Of a stretch of 48,109 nucleotides of DNA, positions 27,194-35,851 are shown piece by piece. Position 1 is the first letter of the stretch. Each line of letters starts with the position of its first letter. A program made the position numbers and the translations under genes. The stretch comes from Prochlorococcus sp. AG-321-E21. GTDB lineage: Bacteria; Cyanobacteriota; Cyanobacteriia; PCC-6307; Cyanobiaceae. The notes under the pieces are model-generated. The model was given only the letters and a program-made list of their open reading frames with translations, was not told where the DNA came from and ran no database searches. The DNA lies in NCBI GenBank assembly GCA_003283415.1, contig QBXH01000009.1, forward strand, positions 1-48,109, in the 5' to 3' direction.

Positions 27194-27576
27194 AAGTAAC
27201 TATGTATTGAATAGATTACAACTCCCCAAATTTGTATATCAATATGATTTCTAAAACTGAAGTCTGGATATTTATGGTTTTCTGCTTTTAAATATAATTC
27301 ATTATTTTTTATGGATAATCTTTTTATAGTAAATTCTCCATCTATCATCGCAATAATAATATTTCCTGGTTTAGCAGTTAGACTCTTATCTACTATTATT
27401 AAATCTTTATCTTTAATTCCTGAATTGATCATTGAGTCACCTTTGACTCTAAGAAAAAAAGTACTAAAAGGATTAGATATTAAATGCTCGTTCAAATCAA
27501 TATTTTCCTCAGTATAGTCATCTGCAGGAGAAGGAAAACCCGCTGAAACCGAATCACTTAATAATGGAAACTTCAT
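27190..27576 (-). CDS. umuD: Translesion polymerase accessory protein UmuD (S24 peptidase)
   Basis: 128 residues, LexA-like self-cleaving protein that becomes the UmuD' subunit of Pol V. The expected cleavage site lies at Ala12-Gly13 in SAGFPSPADDY, matching the E. coli CGFPSP context with Ala for Cys. The catalytic Ser48 is in VKGDSMI and Lys85 in GEFTIKRL. The protein is about a dozen residues shorter at the N-terminus than E. coli UmuD. The ATG at 27576 lies about 40 bp downstream of a LexA-like box. Confidence 0.95.
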   Translation of the reverse strand: MKFPLLSDSVSAGFPSPADDYTEENIDLNEHLISNPFSTFFLRVKGDSMINSGIKDKDLIIVDKSLTAKPGNIIIAMIDGEFTIKRLSIKNNELYLKAENHKYPDFSFRNHIDIQIWGVVIYSIHSYL

Positions 27577-27615
27577 CTTTTAAAGTTAAATCAGAGGAAT
27601 ACGAAATCCTCGTAA

Positions 27616-27631
27616 TAGTACATATATACTA
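27616..27631 (-). promoter_or_regulatory. LexA-like operator (SOS box) of umuDC
   Basis: TAGTACATATATACTA is a near-perfect palindrome. Compared with the cyanobacterial LexA consensus (AGTAC-N4-GTACT type) it has one deviation. It overlaps a TACTAT hexamer on the minus strand that could be the -10 box, which is where a repressor would block transcription, about 40 bp before the umuD start. Confidence 0.65.
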
Positions 27632-27636
27632 TATAT

Positions 27637-27675
27637 TAAAAAGTTAAGATTGTGTTTGTTATGTATTAATCTTAA
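27637..27675 (-). terminator. Possible Rho-independent terminator of rlmH
   Basis: The inverted repeat TTAAGATT (27644-27651) and AATCTTAA (27668-27675) forms an 8-bp stem with a 16-nt loop. On the minus strand it is followed by CTTTTT. The stem has only one G-C pair and the loop is long, so the call is weak, but it sits between the rlmH stop and the umuD promoter. Confidence 0.35.
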
Positions 27676-27684
27676 ATCTTCTGT

Positions 27685-28098
27685 TTAGACGCGATGATAA
27701 GGCGAATTATTAGAAATAGAAATAGCTCTATAAATTTGTTCGATAAGAATTAATCTTGCAAGTTCATGAGGAAAAGTAAGAGGAGAGAGACTTAATAGAA
27801 GATTTGATTTATCTTTAATATCTGAAGGTATTCCATCTGCGTCTCCAATAAGAAAATTAATTTTTTTATTTTTAAAATTTAAAAGTAAGGAAGTTAGTTC
27901 AATTGAATTAAAGGATTGTCCTTCTTCAGTAAGGCAAATAATAATATTATTAACTCGAATATTATCAATATTAAAACTTTTAGATTCATTAATAATAAGA
28001 TCAGGCATTCTTTTTTTGTATTGATTAATTCCTTCTCTTATCCAATTTTTTTTTATTTTACCAATAGCATTTATTGATAATCTATTAGTTTGAAGCAT
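27685..28098 (-). CDS. rlmH: 23S rRNA (pseudouridine1915-N3)-methyltransferase RlmH
   Basis: SPOUT methyltransferase modifying helix 69 of 23S rRNA on assembled ribosomes. 137 residues: an N-terminal [34 protein letters not shown] (AdoMet-binding knot; FIGGPxG-like in E. coli), and the diagnostic C-terminus [17 protein letters not shown] then NSPYHRV. The family is short and single-domain, matching this length. The 117-codon upstream frame on the same strand is 21 bp away. Confidence 0.95.
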   Translation of the reverse strand: MLQTNRLSINAIGKIKKNWIREGINQYKKRMPDLIINESKSFNIDNIRVNNIIICLTEEGQSFNSIELTSLLLNFKNKKINFLIGDADGIPSDIKDKSNLLLSLSPLTFPHELARLILIEQIYRAISISNNSPYHRV

Positions 28099-28119
28099 AG
28101 AAAAAAAAGAAAAATTTCT

Positions 28120-28431
28120 TTATTCATCAAGAAGATAATTAAATTCGTCATATAGTTCTTCTTCCGTCGATAGATTCTCTGATGTATAAGTTTTTCTAGA
28201 ATTTATATTATGAAAAACGTCTTCACTGTTTTTTAATAATTGATTTAAATCTAATGTCTCATTTATATTATCTGAGTTATCAATTATAGAATAAAAAATT
28301 TTAGAAGGGTCTTCAACTTTGGAAGCCTTGTGGGATTCTTGAGGTTTTTCAATTGAGTTATTTTTGCTAACTAAATTATTATTTTTAATAAAAGTATTGA
28401 GTTTACCTAAATTTTTTTTTGATAGACCCAT
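28120..28431 (-). CDS. Hypothetical acidic soluble protein
   Basis: 103 residues from the ATG at 28431; a longer version starting at 28473 adds 14 residues but would run closer to the divergent ksgA start. The product begins [17 protein letters not shown] and ends in an acidic tail ([16 protein letters not shown]). It is Asn/Ser-rich, without membrane spans or recognisable motifs, and probably partly disordered. The tight 21-bp spacing to rlmH suggests a shared transcript. I do not recognise the family. Confidence 0.6.
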   Translation of the reverse strand: MGLSKKNLGKLNTFIKNNNLVSKNNSIEKPQESHKASKVEDPSKIFYSIIDNSDNINETLDLNQLLKNSEDVFHNINSRKTYTSENLSTEEELYDEFNYLLDE

Positions 28432-28489
28432 ACAATTAAATAAAGATATAAGATGTACATTTAATTTAAACATATTATTTCTCTTTTGG

Positions 28490-29320
28490 ATGAATTTTAA
28501 GAACCATCATCAAAAAAAAAGATTTGGACAACATTGGTTGGTTAATAATCTGATATTAGAGAAAATCAAAGAGGTAGCTGAACTGGAAGAAAAAGATTTT
28601 ATTCTAGAAATTGGTCCTGGGAGAGGAACTTTAACATCGAAATTATTAGATTCTAAAATTAGTAGATTACATGCTATCGAGTTAGATAAAGATTTAATTG
28701 ACCTTTTAAATAATAAATTTAAAAATGATAAAAATTTTTCTCTTCAACAAGGAGATATTCTTTCAGTAAATCTTGACTCAATAAATAAAAAAATCACAAA
28801 AGTGATCGCAAATATCCCATACAATATTACAGGCCCAATCTTGGATATTTTTGTAGGAAGATTAGGAATAATTAGCAAGAATAACTACAATAAAATAATT
28901 TTCTTAATGCAAAAGGATGTTGTAGATAGGATTTTAGCTAAGGATGGAAATACGAATGCAGGAGCTCTGAGTGTGCGAATGCAACTCATCTCTAACATAA
29001 GAAGAATATGTGATGTACCCCCATCTTCTTTTGACCCACCTCCAAAAGTGTTTTCTTCTTTGGTTGTTTTTGAACCATTGAGACCAGAGATGCGTTTAGA
29101 TATTAAACTAGAGAAATATTTAGATAAACTTCTTATGATTTCATTTAATTCAAGAAGAAAAATGATAAGAAATACTCTTAATTCAATACTTTCAGCAGAT
29201 GATATTGAGCAATTATCAGAATCATCTCAAATATGCTTTAATTCAAGACCTCAGGATATTTCAATTAATAAATGGATTAAGCTTGCAGAGGCTTGTATTA
29301 AAATAACAAATAAGAACTAA
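28490..29320 (+). CDS. ksgA: 16S rRNA dimethyladenosine transferase KsgA/RsmA
   Basis: Dimethylates the two adjacent adenines in helix 45 of 16S rRNA. From the ATG at 28490 the protein is 276 residues and opens [14 protein letters not shown], exactly as in KsgA; the longer frame from 28364 covers the divergent promoter and is rejected. Motif I is [15 protein letters not shown], motif IV is [11 protein letters not shown], and [17 protein letters not shown] is also diagnostic. ispE starts 4 bp after the stop. Confidence 0.97.
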   Translation: MNFKNHHQKKRFGQHWLVNNLILEKIKEVAELEEKDFILEIGPGRGTLTSKLLDSKISRLHAIELDKDLIDLLNNKFKNDKNFSLQQGDILSVNLDSINKKITKVIANIPYNITGPILDIFVGRLGIISKNNYNKIIFLMQKDVVDRILAKDGNTNAGALSVRMQLISNIRRICDVPPSSFDPPPKVFSSLVVFEPLRPEMRLDIKLEKYLDKLLMISFNSRRKMIRNTLNSILSADDIEQLSESSQICFNSRPQDISINKWIKLAEACIKITNKN

Positions 29321-29324
29321 TAAA

Positions 29325-30263
29325 ATGTCAAAATTATCTACGACTAAGATTTGTGTTAAATCACCTGCAAAGATAAACCTCCATCTTGAAATAATAGGAA
29401 AAAGAGAGGACGGATATCATGAATTAGCGATGATAATGCAGAATATTGATCTATCTGATTATATAGAGTTTGAGAATAATCAAATTGGCAAAATAAAGTT
29501 AAAGTCTGATAGCAAAGATCTAAGTTTAGATGAAGATAACTTAATAATAAAAGCGGCAAACTATATAAAGAACATATCAAAAAATAAAGAATTAGGGGCA
29601 AATATATTTTTAAAAAAGAATATTCCTATCGGTGCTGGTTTGGCTGGAGGTTCTAGTAATGCAGCTGCCACATTAGTTGGACTTAATAAATTATGGGATT
29701 TAGCCCTTGATTACGAAACTATTTTTTTACTTTCGGCAAAACTAGGATCAGATGTACCTTTTTTTATAGAAGGAGGATGCCAATTTTGTTTTGGTAGGGG
29801 AGAAATTCTTGAGAAATACAGTTCTAATTTTGAATTTGGCGTAATTCTTTTAAAAAACCCAAATATTTCAATTTCAACTGTAGATACTTATAAAAAATAT
29901 AGTCAAGAGTTTTGTCCAAAATATTTTACTGAAACTGATAAAACAAACAAAATCAGAAATCATTTAAGAGTAAACGGATTCCATAATTTTAAATTATCAG
30001 AACAAAGGATAAATGTAAAAAATGATTTGCAAGTTATTGTTGAGAGAGAAAATAATTCTGTAAAGAAAGCATTATATCTACTTTCAAATTTGCAAAATTG
30101 TTTATCATTCTCAATGAGTGGATCTGGTCCAACATGTTTCGCTCTTTTTAAAGATATAAATATAGCTAGGGAAGTTTTTGAACAAAATCATAAAATGTTT
30201 GATAATAATGGATTTAAAGCGTGGGTCTGTAAATTAATAAATAGCGGTATTACTTTTTTGTAA
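29325..30263 (+). CDS. ispE: 4-diphosphocytidyl-2-C-methyl-D-erythritol kinase
   Basis: GHMP kinase of the non-mevalonate (MEP) isoprenoid pathway; supplies precursors for carotenoids, chlorophyll phytyl and quinones. 312 residues: SPAKINLHLEIIGKREDGYH at the N-terminus, the ATP-binding loop PIGAGLAGGSSNAAATL near residue 100, and the C-terminal FSMSGSGPTCFALF. The ksgA-ispE pairing with 4 bp between genes is common in bacteria and implies one transcript. Confidence 0.97.
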   Translation: MSKLSTTKICVKSPAKINLHLEIIGKREDGYHELAMIMQNIDLSDYIEFENNQIGKIKLKSDSKDLSLDEDNLIIKAANYIKNISKNKELGANIFLKKNIPIGAGLAGGSSNAAATLVGLNKLWDLALDYETIFLLSAKLGSDVPFFIEGGCQFCFGRGEILEKYSSNFEFGVILLKNPNISISTVDTYKKYSQEFCPKYFTETDKTNKIRNHLRVNGFHNFKLSEQRINVKNDLQVIVERENNSVKKALYLLSNLQNCLSFSMSGSGPTCFALFKDINIAREVFEQNHKMFDNNGFKAWVCKLINSGITFL

Positions 30264-30285
30264 AAAGATTTTTTTCTCAATTAAA

Positions 30286-30603
30286 ATGAATAATGAACAA
30301 ACATCAATTAATAAAGTAAATATTGAAACTCAAAATACCCCTGAAAAAGGTCCCCTAAGTTTTTTAACTGGGTCATTAACAAGTTTCCTCCTTTGTATAT
30401 TTTCTTATTTTATAAGTAATAAAATTGCAATTTACTTTTCACTCCACAAACCTTCAAACTCATCAGAAATTGTTCAAAGTATATCTTCTAGTATAAATAC
30501 ATTAATTATTGGATTGTCCTTCTTATTAACTTTTTCTTTTGCATTTATAGGATTAGGTCTTTTTATTGTATTTGTTCGAAGTTTTTTGATAAAAAAAGAT
30601 TGA
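30286..30603 (+). CDS. DUF3082 family membrane protein
   Basis: 105 residues. A polar N-terminus of about 22 residues is followed by two long hydrophobic helices (LTGSLTSFLLCIFSYFIS near residue 27, and TLIIGLSFLLTFSFAFIG near 70), with ASN/Ser-rich loop between. The opening GPLSFLTGSL matches what I know of the cyanobacterial DUF3082 family. Function unknown. It lies 22 bp after ispE in the same direction. Confidence 0.75.
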   Translation: MNNEQTSINKVNIETQNTPEKGPLSFLTGSLTSFLLCIFSYFISNKIAIYFSLHKPSNSSEIVQSISSSINTLIIGLSFLLTFSFAFIGLGLFIVFVRSFLIKKD

Positions 30604-30639
30604 AATCCTAATATTATTAAATAAAACTATTATTTTTTA

Positions 30640-30735
30640 ATGTCTTTACATGACTTAGGCCTTTTAATACTTTTGCTCTCTCCAGGTATGATTTTGTCAA
30701 TATTATTACTCATAACTTTTGCCGAAGGAGGCTAA
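30640..30735 (+). CDS. 31 aa single-span hydrophobic ORF
   Basis: MSLHDLGLLILLLSPG then MILSILLLITFAEGG: a single helix with a Pro-Gly break, of the size of tiny photosynthetic or respiratory complex subunits. It sits 36 bp after the DUF3082 gene and 51 bp before pdhB. Its final Gly-Gly codons form AAGGAGG. A clean hydrophobic pattern and conserved-looking ends suggest a real gene, but 31 codons in A/T-rich DNA is weak evidence on its own. Confidence 0.5.
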   Translation: MSLHDLGLLILLLSPGMILSILLLITFAEGG

Positions 30736-30747
30736 ATCAACCTTGAT

Positions 30748-30755
30748 GGTATAAA
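30748..30755 (+). promoter_or_regulatory. Possible extended -10 of pdhB
   Basis: TGGTATAA/AT: TG-G-TATAAA with the hexamer at 30750-30755, 31 nt before the pdhB GTG. It would place the pdhB-secD-secF transcript under its own promoter. Confidence 0.4.
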
Positions 30756-30786
30756 TTTATATATAGGATAAATTTGGAAATCACTC

Positions 30787-31770
30787 GTGGCTAGTACTTT
30801 ATTATTCACTGCTTTGAAAGAAGCTATTGATGAAGAGATGGCAAATGATGTAAATGTTTGCATTATGGGAGAAGATGTAGGTCAATATGGTGGTTCTTAT
30901 AAGGTCACTAAGGATCTATATGAAAAATATGGAGAATTAAGAGTTTTAGATACTCCAATTGCTGAAAATAGTTTTACTGGTATGGCTGTTGGTGCGGCCA
31001 TGACAGGATTAAGACCGATAGTTGAAGGTATGAATATGGGATTTTTACTATTAGCCTTTAATCAAATTTCCAACAACATGGGGATGCTTAGATATACAAG
31101 TGGCGGTAACTATAAAATACCCGCAGTTGTTCGTGGTCCTGGAGGTGTAGGTAGACAACTAGGCGCTGAACATAGTCAAAGATTAGAGGCTTACTTTCAT
31201 GCAGTTCCTGGGATTAAGATTGTTGCTTGTAGCACTCCTACTAATGCAAAGGGATTAATGAAAGCTGCTATAAGGGACAATAATCCAGTTCTATTTTTTG
31301 AACATGTCCTTTTATATAACTTATCTGAAGAATTGCCTGACGGAGATTATATCTGTTCTTTAGATCAAGCTGATTTAGTCAAAGAGGGTAAAGATATTAC
31401 TATATTAACTTATTCAAGAATGAGACATCATTGTTTAAAGGCTATTGAAGATTTAGATAAGAATAATATTGACGTTGAATTAATAGATCTGATTAGTTTA
31501 AAACCTTTTGATATGAAAACAATTTCAAAATCAATCAAAAAAACTAATAATGTAATTATTGTTGAGGAATGTATGAAGACTGGAGGTATTGGAGCAGAAT
31601 TAATTGCTTTAATTACCGAAGAGTGTTTTGATGATCTTGATACTAGACCTATAAGATTATCTAGTCAGGATATTCCTACCCCTTATAATGGAAATTTAGA
31701 AAATTTAACAATAATTCAACCACATCAGATAGTCAAAAAAGTTGAAGAAGTAATCAATGGGAGTATTTAA
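30787..31770 (+). CDS. pdhB: Pyruvate dehydrogenase E1 component subunit beta
   Basis: Beta half of the E1 enzyme that decarboxylates pyruvate with thiamine diphosphate to feed acetyl-CoA synthesis. 327 residues: [19 protein letters not shown], then [37 protein letters not shown] and a transketolase C-terminal domain ([26 protein letters not shown]). The start is GTG at 30787. The other subunits (pdhA, E2, E3) are not in the window. secD follows after 3 bp, an arrangement I recall as usual in marine picocyanobacteria. Confidence 0.96.
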   Translation: MASTLLFTALKEAIDEEMANDVNVCIMGEDVGQYGGSYKVTKDLYEKYGELRVLDTPIAENSFTGMAVGAAMTGLRPIVEGMNMGFLLLAFNQISNNMGMLRYTSGGNYKIPAVVRGPGGVGRQLGAEHSQRLEAYFHAVPGIKIVACSTPTNAKGLMKAAIRDNNPVLFFEHVLLYNLSEELPDGDYICSLDQADLVKEGKDITILTYSRMRHHCLKAIEDLDKNNIDVELIDLISLKPFDMKTISKSIKKTNNVIIVEECMKTGGIGAELIALITEECFDDLDTRPIRLSSQDIPTPYNGNLENLTIIQPHQIVKKVEEVINGSI

Positions 31771-31773
31771 GAA

Positions 31774-33234
31774 ATGAAAAGAAGGCAAGGTTGGCTTTTT
31801 TTTATTATTTTTCTACTGACTTTTTCTATTTATTTATTAATTAATTTCCCACTACAATTAGGTCTTGATTTAAAAGGAGGTTCTCAACTAACTCTTCAAT
31901 TGGTTAAAGAAGAGGGGAAAGTTTCAAAAGAAGAATTAGAGGCTGTCAATGCAGTTTTAGATAAACGTGTGAATAATTTAGGAGTTGCAGAGTCTAATTT
32001 ACAAACATTAGGACGTGATCAATTAATTTTGGAGTTACCTGGGGAACAAAACCCTTTGTCGGCGTCAAGAATATTAGGTAAAACTGCTTTATTAGAATTT
32101 AGAACTCAAAAAGAAAATACAAGTTCTCAATTAAATAATCTGCAATTGCAGAGATTAAAAATTAATGATTTAATTGAACAATTCAAAATTGGTGATAAAC
32201 GAGACGAAGAGGCGTCTTTACTTCTTATAGACAGTCTTACTAAAATTGAAGATGATATAAACTATTCTTCCAATTATCAGCAATTATTTGAGAGGTTGGT
32301 TGATACTAAAAAATATATAAGTAATGAAATTGCTAATTTATTCAATAAAACTGACTTATCAGGCAAGGATTTAATAAATGCTGGTAGAAGGCAAGAGCAA
32401 ACTAATAATAATTGGGAGGTCTCATTATCCTTTAGTAATGATGGCGGTGAAAAATTTGCTGAAATTACTAAATCTATTGCAGGTACGAATAAACTTTTGT
32501 CTATTGTTCTTGATGGTGAATCTATTAGCGAAGCTAGTGTTGGAAGCCAATTCATAAATACTGGCATTACTGGGGGAGCAGCAACGATAAGTGGAAATTT
32601 TTCAGCTGAAAACGCCAGAGAATTAGAAGTTCAACTCAAGGGTGGTTCTTTACCTTTACCTATTGAAATTGTTGAAACTAATACTATTGGTCCTTTACTT
32701 GGTTCAAAAAATATTGTTAAGAGTCTTTATGCTGCTATTTGTGGATTGATATTTGTTGGAATATTTATGATTATTAACTATAGAATTCTAGGTTTTGTTT
32801 CTGTTATTTCCTTGGTATTTTATGGTTTTTTTAACTTAGCTCTTTATTCTTTAATACCAGTGACATTAACTTTACCTGGAATTGCTGGATTAATTTTAAG
32901 TATTGGTATGGCGGTGGATGCAAATGTTCTAATTTTTGAGAGAATTAGAGAGGAACTTTTAAATGGAAATACTCTTATAAGATCAATTGATAGTGGGTTT
33001 CAAAGAGCTAATTCGTCTATTATCGATGGCCATATTACAACCTTTGTAAGTTGTTTTGTGTTGTTTTTATTAGGAACTAATTTTGTTAAGGGGTTTGCTG
33101 CAACACTTGGTATAGGAGTTGTTATAAGTTTATTTACCTCTTTAAATTGTTCCAAAACTATTTTAAGATTTTTAACTACTTATCAATCTTTTAGACAAAA
33201 AAATTTTTATTTAAGTAAATCTAATTTCTTCTAA
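31774..33234 (+). CDS. secD: Protein translocase subunit SecD
   Basis: RND-type membrane protein that, with SecF, uses the proton gradient to pull proteins through SecYEG. 486 residues: one N-terminal helix, LGLDLKGGSQLTLQL (the D1 motif), a large periplasmic/lumenal domain, then five C-terminal helices containing GMAVDANVLIFERIREEL. It starts 3 bp after pdhB and is followed by secF after 24 bp. Confidence 0.97.
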   Translation: MKRRQGWLFFIIFLLTFSIYLLINFPLQLGLDLKGGSQLTLQLVKEEGKVSKEELEAVNAVLDKRVNNLGVAESNLQTLGRDQLILELPGEQNPLSASRILGKTALLEFRTQKENTSSQLNNLQLQRLKINDLIEQFKIGDKRDEEASLLLIDSLTKIEDDINYSSNYQQLFERLVDTKKYISNEIANLFNKTDLSGKDLINAGRRQEQTNNNWEVSLSFSNDGGEKFAEITKSIAGTNKLLSIVLDGESISEASVGSQFINTGITGGAATISGNFSAENARELEVQLKGGSLPLPIEIVETNTIGPLLGSKNIVKSLYAAICGLIFVGIFMIINYRILGFVSVISLVFYGFFNLALYSLIPVTLTLPGIAGLILSIGMAVDANVLIFERIREELLNGNTLIRSIDSGFQRANSSIIDGHITTFVSCFVLFLLGTNFVKGFAATLGIGVVISLFTSLNCSKTILRFLTTYQSFRQKNFYLSKSNFF

Positions 33235-33258
33235 TTTAACTTATTAATTATCTAGTTC

Positions 33259-34176
33259 ATGACATCATTTAGTTTTAATTTAATTAAAAATAAAAATAAA
33301 ATATTTGGATTCTCATCTTTTCTTATATTGTTAAGTTTAATTGGAATTTTATATTCGACTTTTAATACTTCATTCAAAAAACCTATTAATCTTGGAATGG
33401 ACTTTATTGGTGGTAATGAACTAAGAATTGAGAGAAGTTGTAAAGAAGAATGTGAAAATATTTCCCCTGATTTAGTTATTGAAAAACTGAGAACTTTTTC
33501 AAATAATAATAATCTTCTAAACAATATTAAATTACAAATTCAAAATAATAATAGTTTAATTTCTATTCGGACCCCTTATTTAACTATTGAAGAATCAAAT
33601 GATTTGATCTCTAATGTTGATAAAATTTTAGGTCCTTTAAATTATGAAAGTAAAAACTCTAGAATAATAGGACCAAAACTTGGCAAAAAACTTCTTACAA
33701 ATTGTGCCACTTCCTTATTAGTTTCCTTATTTGCAATATCTTTATATATCTCAATTCGATTTGATAAGAAATACGCATTGTTTGCTTTATTAGCTTTATT
33801 CCATGATTTATTTATTGTTTTTGGTATTTTTTCTTGGTTAGGTGTCCTATTGTCTATTGAGGTAAATAGTTTGTTTGCCGTTTCTTTATTAACAATAGCT
33901 GGCTATTCAGTAAACGATACAGTTGTAATTTTTGACAGGATTAGAGAAAATTTAAAGAAAAATTCAGATAATTATAATAAAATTATCCAAATTTCTGTAA
34001 ATGAATCTTTTCGAAGAACATTTTTTACTAGTATTACAACATTAATACCTCTACTAACGCTAATAATTTTTGGTTCATATTCACTATTTTGGTTCTCTAT
34101 ATCTTTAACACTAGGAATTTTAATTGGTAGTTATTCAAGCATATTACTAGCACCTTCATTTCTTATTAAAGATTAA
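33259..34176 (+). CDS. secF: Protein translocase subunit SecF
   Basis: Partner of SecD. 305 residues: an N-terminal helix, NLGMDFIGGNELRI (a D-F-x-GG signature), a short extramembrane domain, then a five-helix block with GYSVNDTVVIFDRIRENLK and RTFFTSITTLIPLL. Order secD-secF matches most bacteria. It is smaller than SecD, as expected. Confidence 0.96.
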   Translation: MTSFSFNLIKNKNKIFGFSSFLILLSLIGILYSTFNTSFKKPINLGMDFIGGNELRIERSCKEECENISPDLVIEKLRTFSNNNNLLNNIKLQIQNNNSLISIRTPYLTIEESNDLISNVDKILGPLNYESKNSRIIGPKLGKKLLTNCATSLLVSLFAISLYISIRFDKKYALFALLALFHDLFIVFGIFSWLGVLLSIEVNSLFAVSLLTIAGYSVNDTVVIFDRIRENLKKNSDNYNKIIQISVNESFRRTFFTSITTLIPLLTLIIFGSYSLFWFSISLTLGILIGSYSSILLAPSFLIKD

Positions 34177-34193
34177 ACTTACGGAGTAATTTA

Positions 34194-34376
34194 ATGAAAA
34201 TAAATTACTATTTAATCCTTCTATTTTCTTTAGTATTAATTGATTTATCTACAGAAATAAGAATACTAATAGATCATTTTACCTTTAATTCCTTATATTT
34301 TGGATTGTCTAAACATCCTCTTTCCTTCTTTATACTTTTTTCTTATCCATATTTGTATAGGAAATTAACTAAATAA
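34194..34376 (+). CDS. Small two-span membrane protein, unknown
   Basis: 60 residues, starting 17 bp after secF. The N-terminal MKINYYLILLFSLVLIDLST is a helix, then EIRILIDHFTFNSLYFGL, a short HPLSFFILFSYPYLYR helix, and a basic end. Clear continuity with the secDF unit and a GGAG just before the ATG (34182-34185) support it. Nothing indicates a role in secretion beyond position. I recognise no family. The end is 6 bp from the convergent permease gene. Confidence 0.6.
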   Translation: MKINYYLILLFSLVLIDLSTEIRILIDHFTFNSLYFGLSKHPLSFFILFSYPYLYRKLTK

Positions 34377-34382
34377 AAGTCT

Positions 34383-35426
34383 TTAAATATCATTAATTAG
34401 CTCTTTTATTAATACTTGTGTTACCACTACAATTGGCAAAGATAATACTAATCCTAAAGGACCAAAGATGAAAGTAAATCCAAATTGAGATATTAATGTT
34501 AAACCCGGAAGTAAATTTGTTTTCTTCTTCAAAATTGAGGGCATTATTATATAACTCTCTATATTTTGAATGATGATATAAGCCCCCAAAACAGCTACTG
34601 GTTTCCAAAAATTATCTAAAAGTGCAATTGAGATTGGGAATATTCCACTTAAAACTGGTCCTATGTTAGGAATTATGTTTAAAATCATTGCTATAATTGC
34701 ATTTGACAATACATATTTAACATCTAAAATTGATAAAACTATTAAAGATAATAAACCTACTGATATTGAACTTACCACTATAGAAAAAGTCCAATTTGAT
34801 AATGCAATATTACACTTATCTAAAATAATCCTGAATTTATTTCGATAAACTTTAGGAACTACAAAAAGTACTCCCTCTTTGTAAGCTTTTGGTTCAATGG
34901 CTATCATAAAACTTACAACTAATACAAATATTACTCTTATAAATCCAGATCCGAGATTTCCAGCTAAATTAATTATATTTATAAAACTTTCTTGAATTGC
35001 TTTGGCAATAGTAGCGCCATCTGGAATTGGAACTACATCATTAACAAGGTCAAATATATTTACTATTCTCACAGATTCTTTACCATAAAGTAAATCGTTA
35101 AATTTATTTAGGTTAGAGTTAATCAATTCATTAACTCTTGATAATCCATTTGGAATATCTATTAATATTTCATTAAATTCTCTTATGAATGGGGGTAATA
35201 CAATGATACAAAAACTAAATATCATGAATGATATTCCTATTAGAACAATCAATAAGGAAACAAATCTTGGTAATTTTAAAATGGATTGTATTTGATTACA
35301 TAAATTACTAACTACATTGGATATTACTAATGAACAAATTATTAAAAGCATGAATTCCCTCAAGGTCCATACTATTAAAAAGCTTATTATTACGACAGAA
35401 AATTTAAAATAGAAGGAACGATTCAA
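34383..35426 (-). CDS. AI-2E family (PerM-like) transporter
   Basis: 347 residues with about seven or eight helices and a central extramembrane segment (residues 90-150). The C-terminal GAYIIIQNIESYIIMPSIL and LPIVVVTQVLIKEL are the family signature; VLSNAIIAMILNIIPNIGPV is also typical. Relatives export autoinducer-2 or act as Na+/H+ antiporters, so the substrate here is open. It follows psb28 by 15 bp on the same strand. Confidence 0.88.
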   Translation of the reverse strand: MNRSFYFKFSVVIISFLIVWTLREFMLLIICSLVISNVVSNLCNQIQSILKLPRFVSLLIVLIGISFMIFSFCIIVLPPFIREFNEILIDIPNGLSRVNELINSNLNKFNDLLYGKESVRIVNIFDLVNDVVPIPDGATIAKAIQESFINIINLAGNLGSGFIRVIFVLVVSFMIAIEPKAYKEGVLFVVPKVYRNKFRIILDKCNIALSNWTFSIVVSSISVGLLSLIVLSILDVKYVLSNAIIAMILNIIPNIGPVLSGIFPISIALLDNFWKPVAVLGAYIIIQNIESYIIMPSILKKKTNLLPGLTLISQFGFTFIFGPLGLVLSLPIVVVTQVLIKELINDI

Positions 35427-35441
35427 TTTTAGTAATTCTAT

Positions 35442-35795
35442 TTATTTCTTTTCAGAATATCCTAATCCATTTGATTTGGCATAACTATTCGCAAATCTCA
35501 TAAATCTATCAAAATCAGATTTTGTTTTCCAAACATAGGTTCCCTCTAAATACATTGGTTCACCATCAACAAATTTAACTTTAACTTCTCTGGTTAAAAT
35601 TTCTCCCTCTGAGTCAATCATTCTCATCCCTGTAATTTCACCATCTGAAATTTTGGATAATGCTTGAGGTTTTTCGAATATAAATATTGCTTGTCCCGTT
35701 GTGCCATCATTACCTCTGGTTAATCTAATTTCCGGAACAACTGGTTCATCAGTTCCTTCATAGAATTGAATTTTTGCTAAGTTATTTTCTGCCAT
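35442..35795 (-). CDS. psb28: Photosystem II assembly protein Psb28
   Basis: 117-residue soluble protein found on photosystem II assembly intermediates, where it binds near cytochrome b559/CP47. [20 protein letters not shown] opens it, followed by [21 protein letters not shown] and [19 protein letters not shown], which match Psb28 along its whole length. mnmH ends 56 bp upstream on the same strand. Psb28 is often listed as PsbW in older annotation. Confidence 0.96.
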   Translation of the reverse strand: MAENNLAKIQFYEGTDEPVVPEIRLTRGNDGTTGQAIFIFEKPQALSKISDGEITGMRMIDSEGEILTREVKVKFVDGEPMYLEGTYVWKTKSDFDRFMRFANSYAKSNGLGYSEKK

Positions 35796-35851
35796 AATAA
35801 TTTACTAGTTAATCTCATATTGTAATTAATAAAACCTATTTTCGTTAAAAA

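Noticed and set aside
28364..28489. N-terminal extension of ksgA
   Set aside because: The added 42 residues resemble non-coding translation and overlap the divergent gene; ATG 28490 gives the standard KsgA start.
30747..30755. Two-codon ORF ATG-GTA-TAA after the AAGGAGG near pdhB
   Set aside because: Spacing from the SD is too long and it overlaps the likely -10 box; best explained as promoter sequence.
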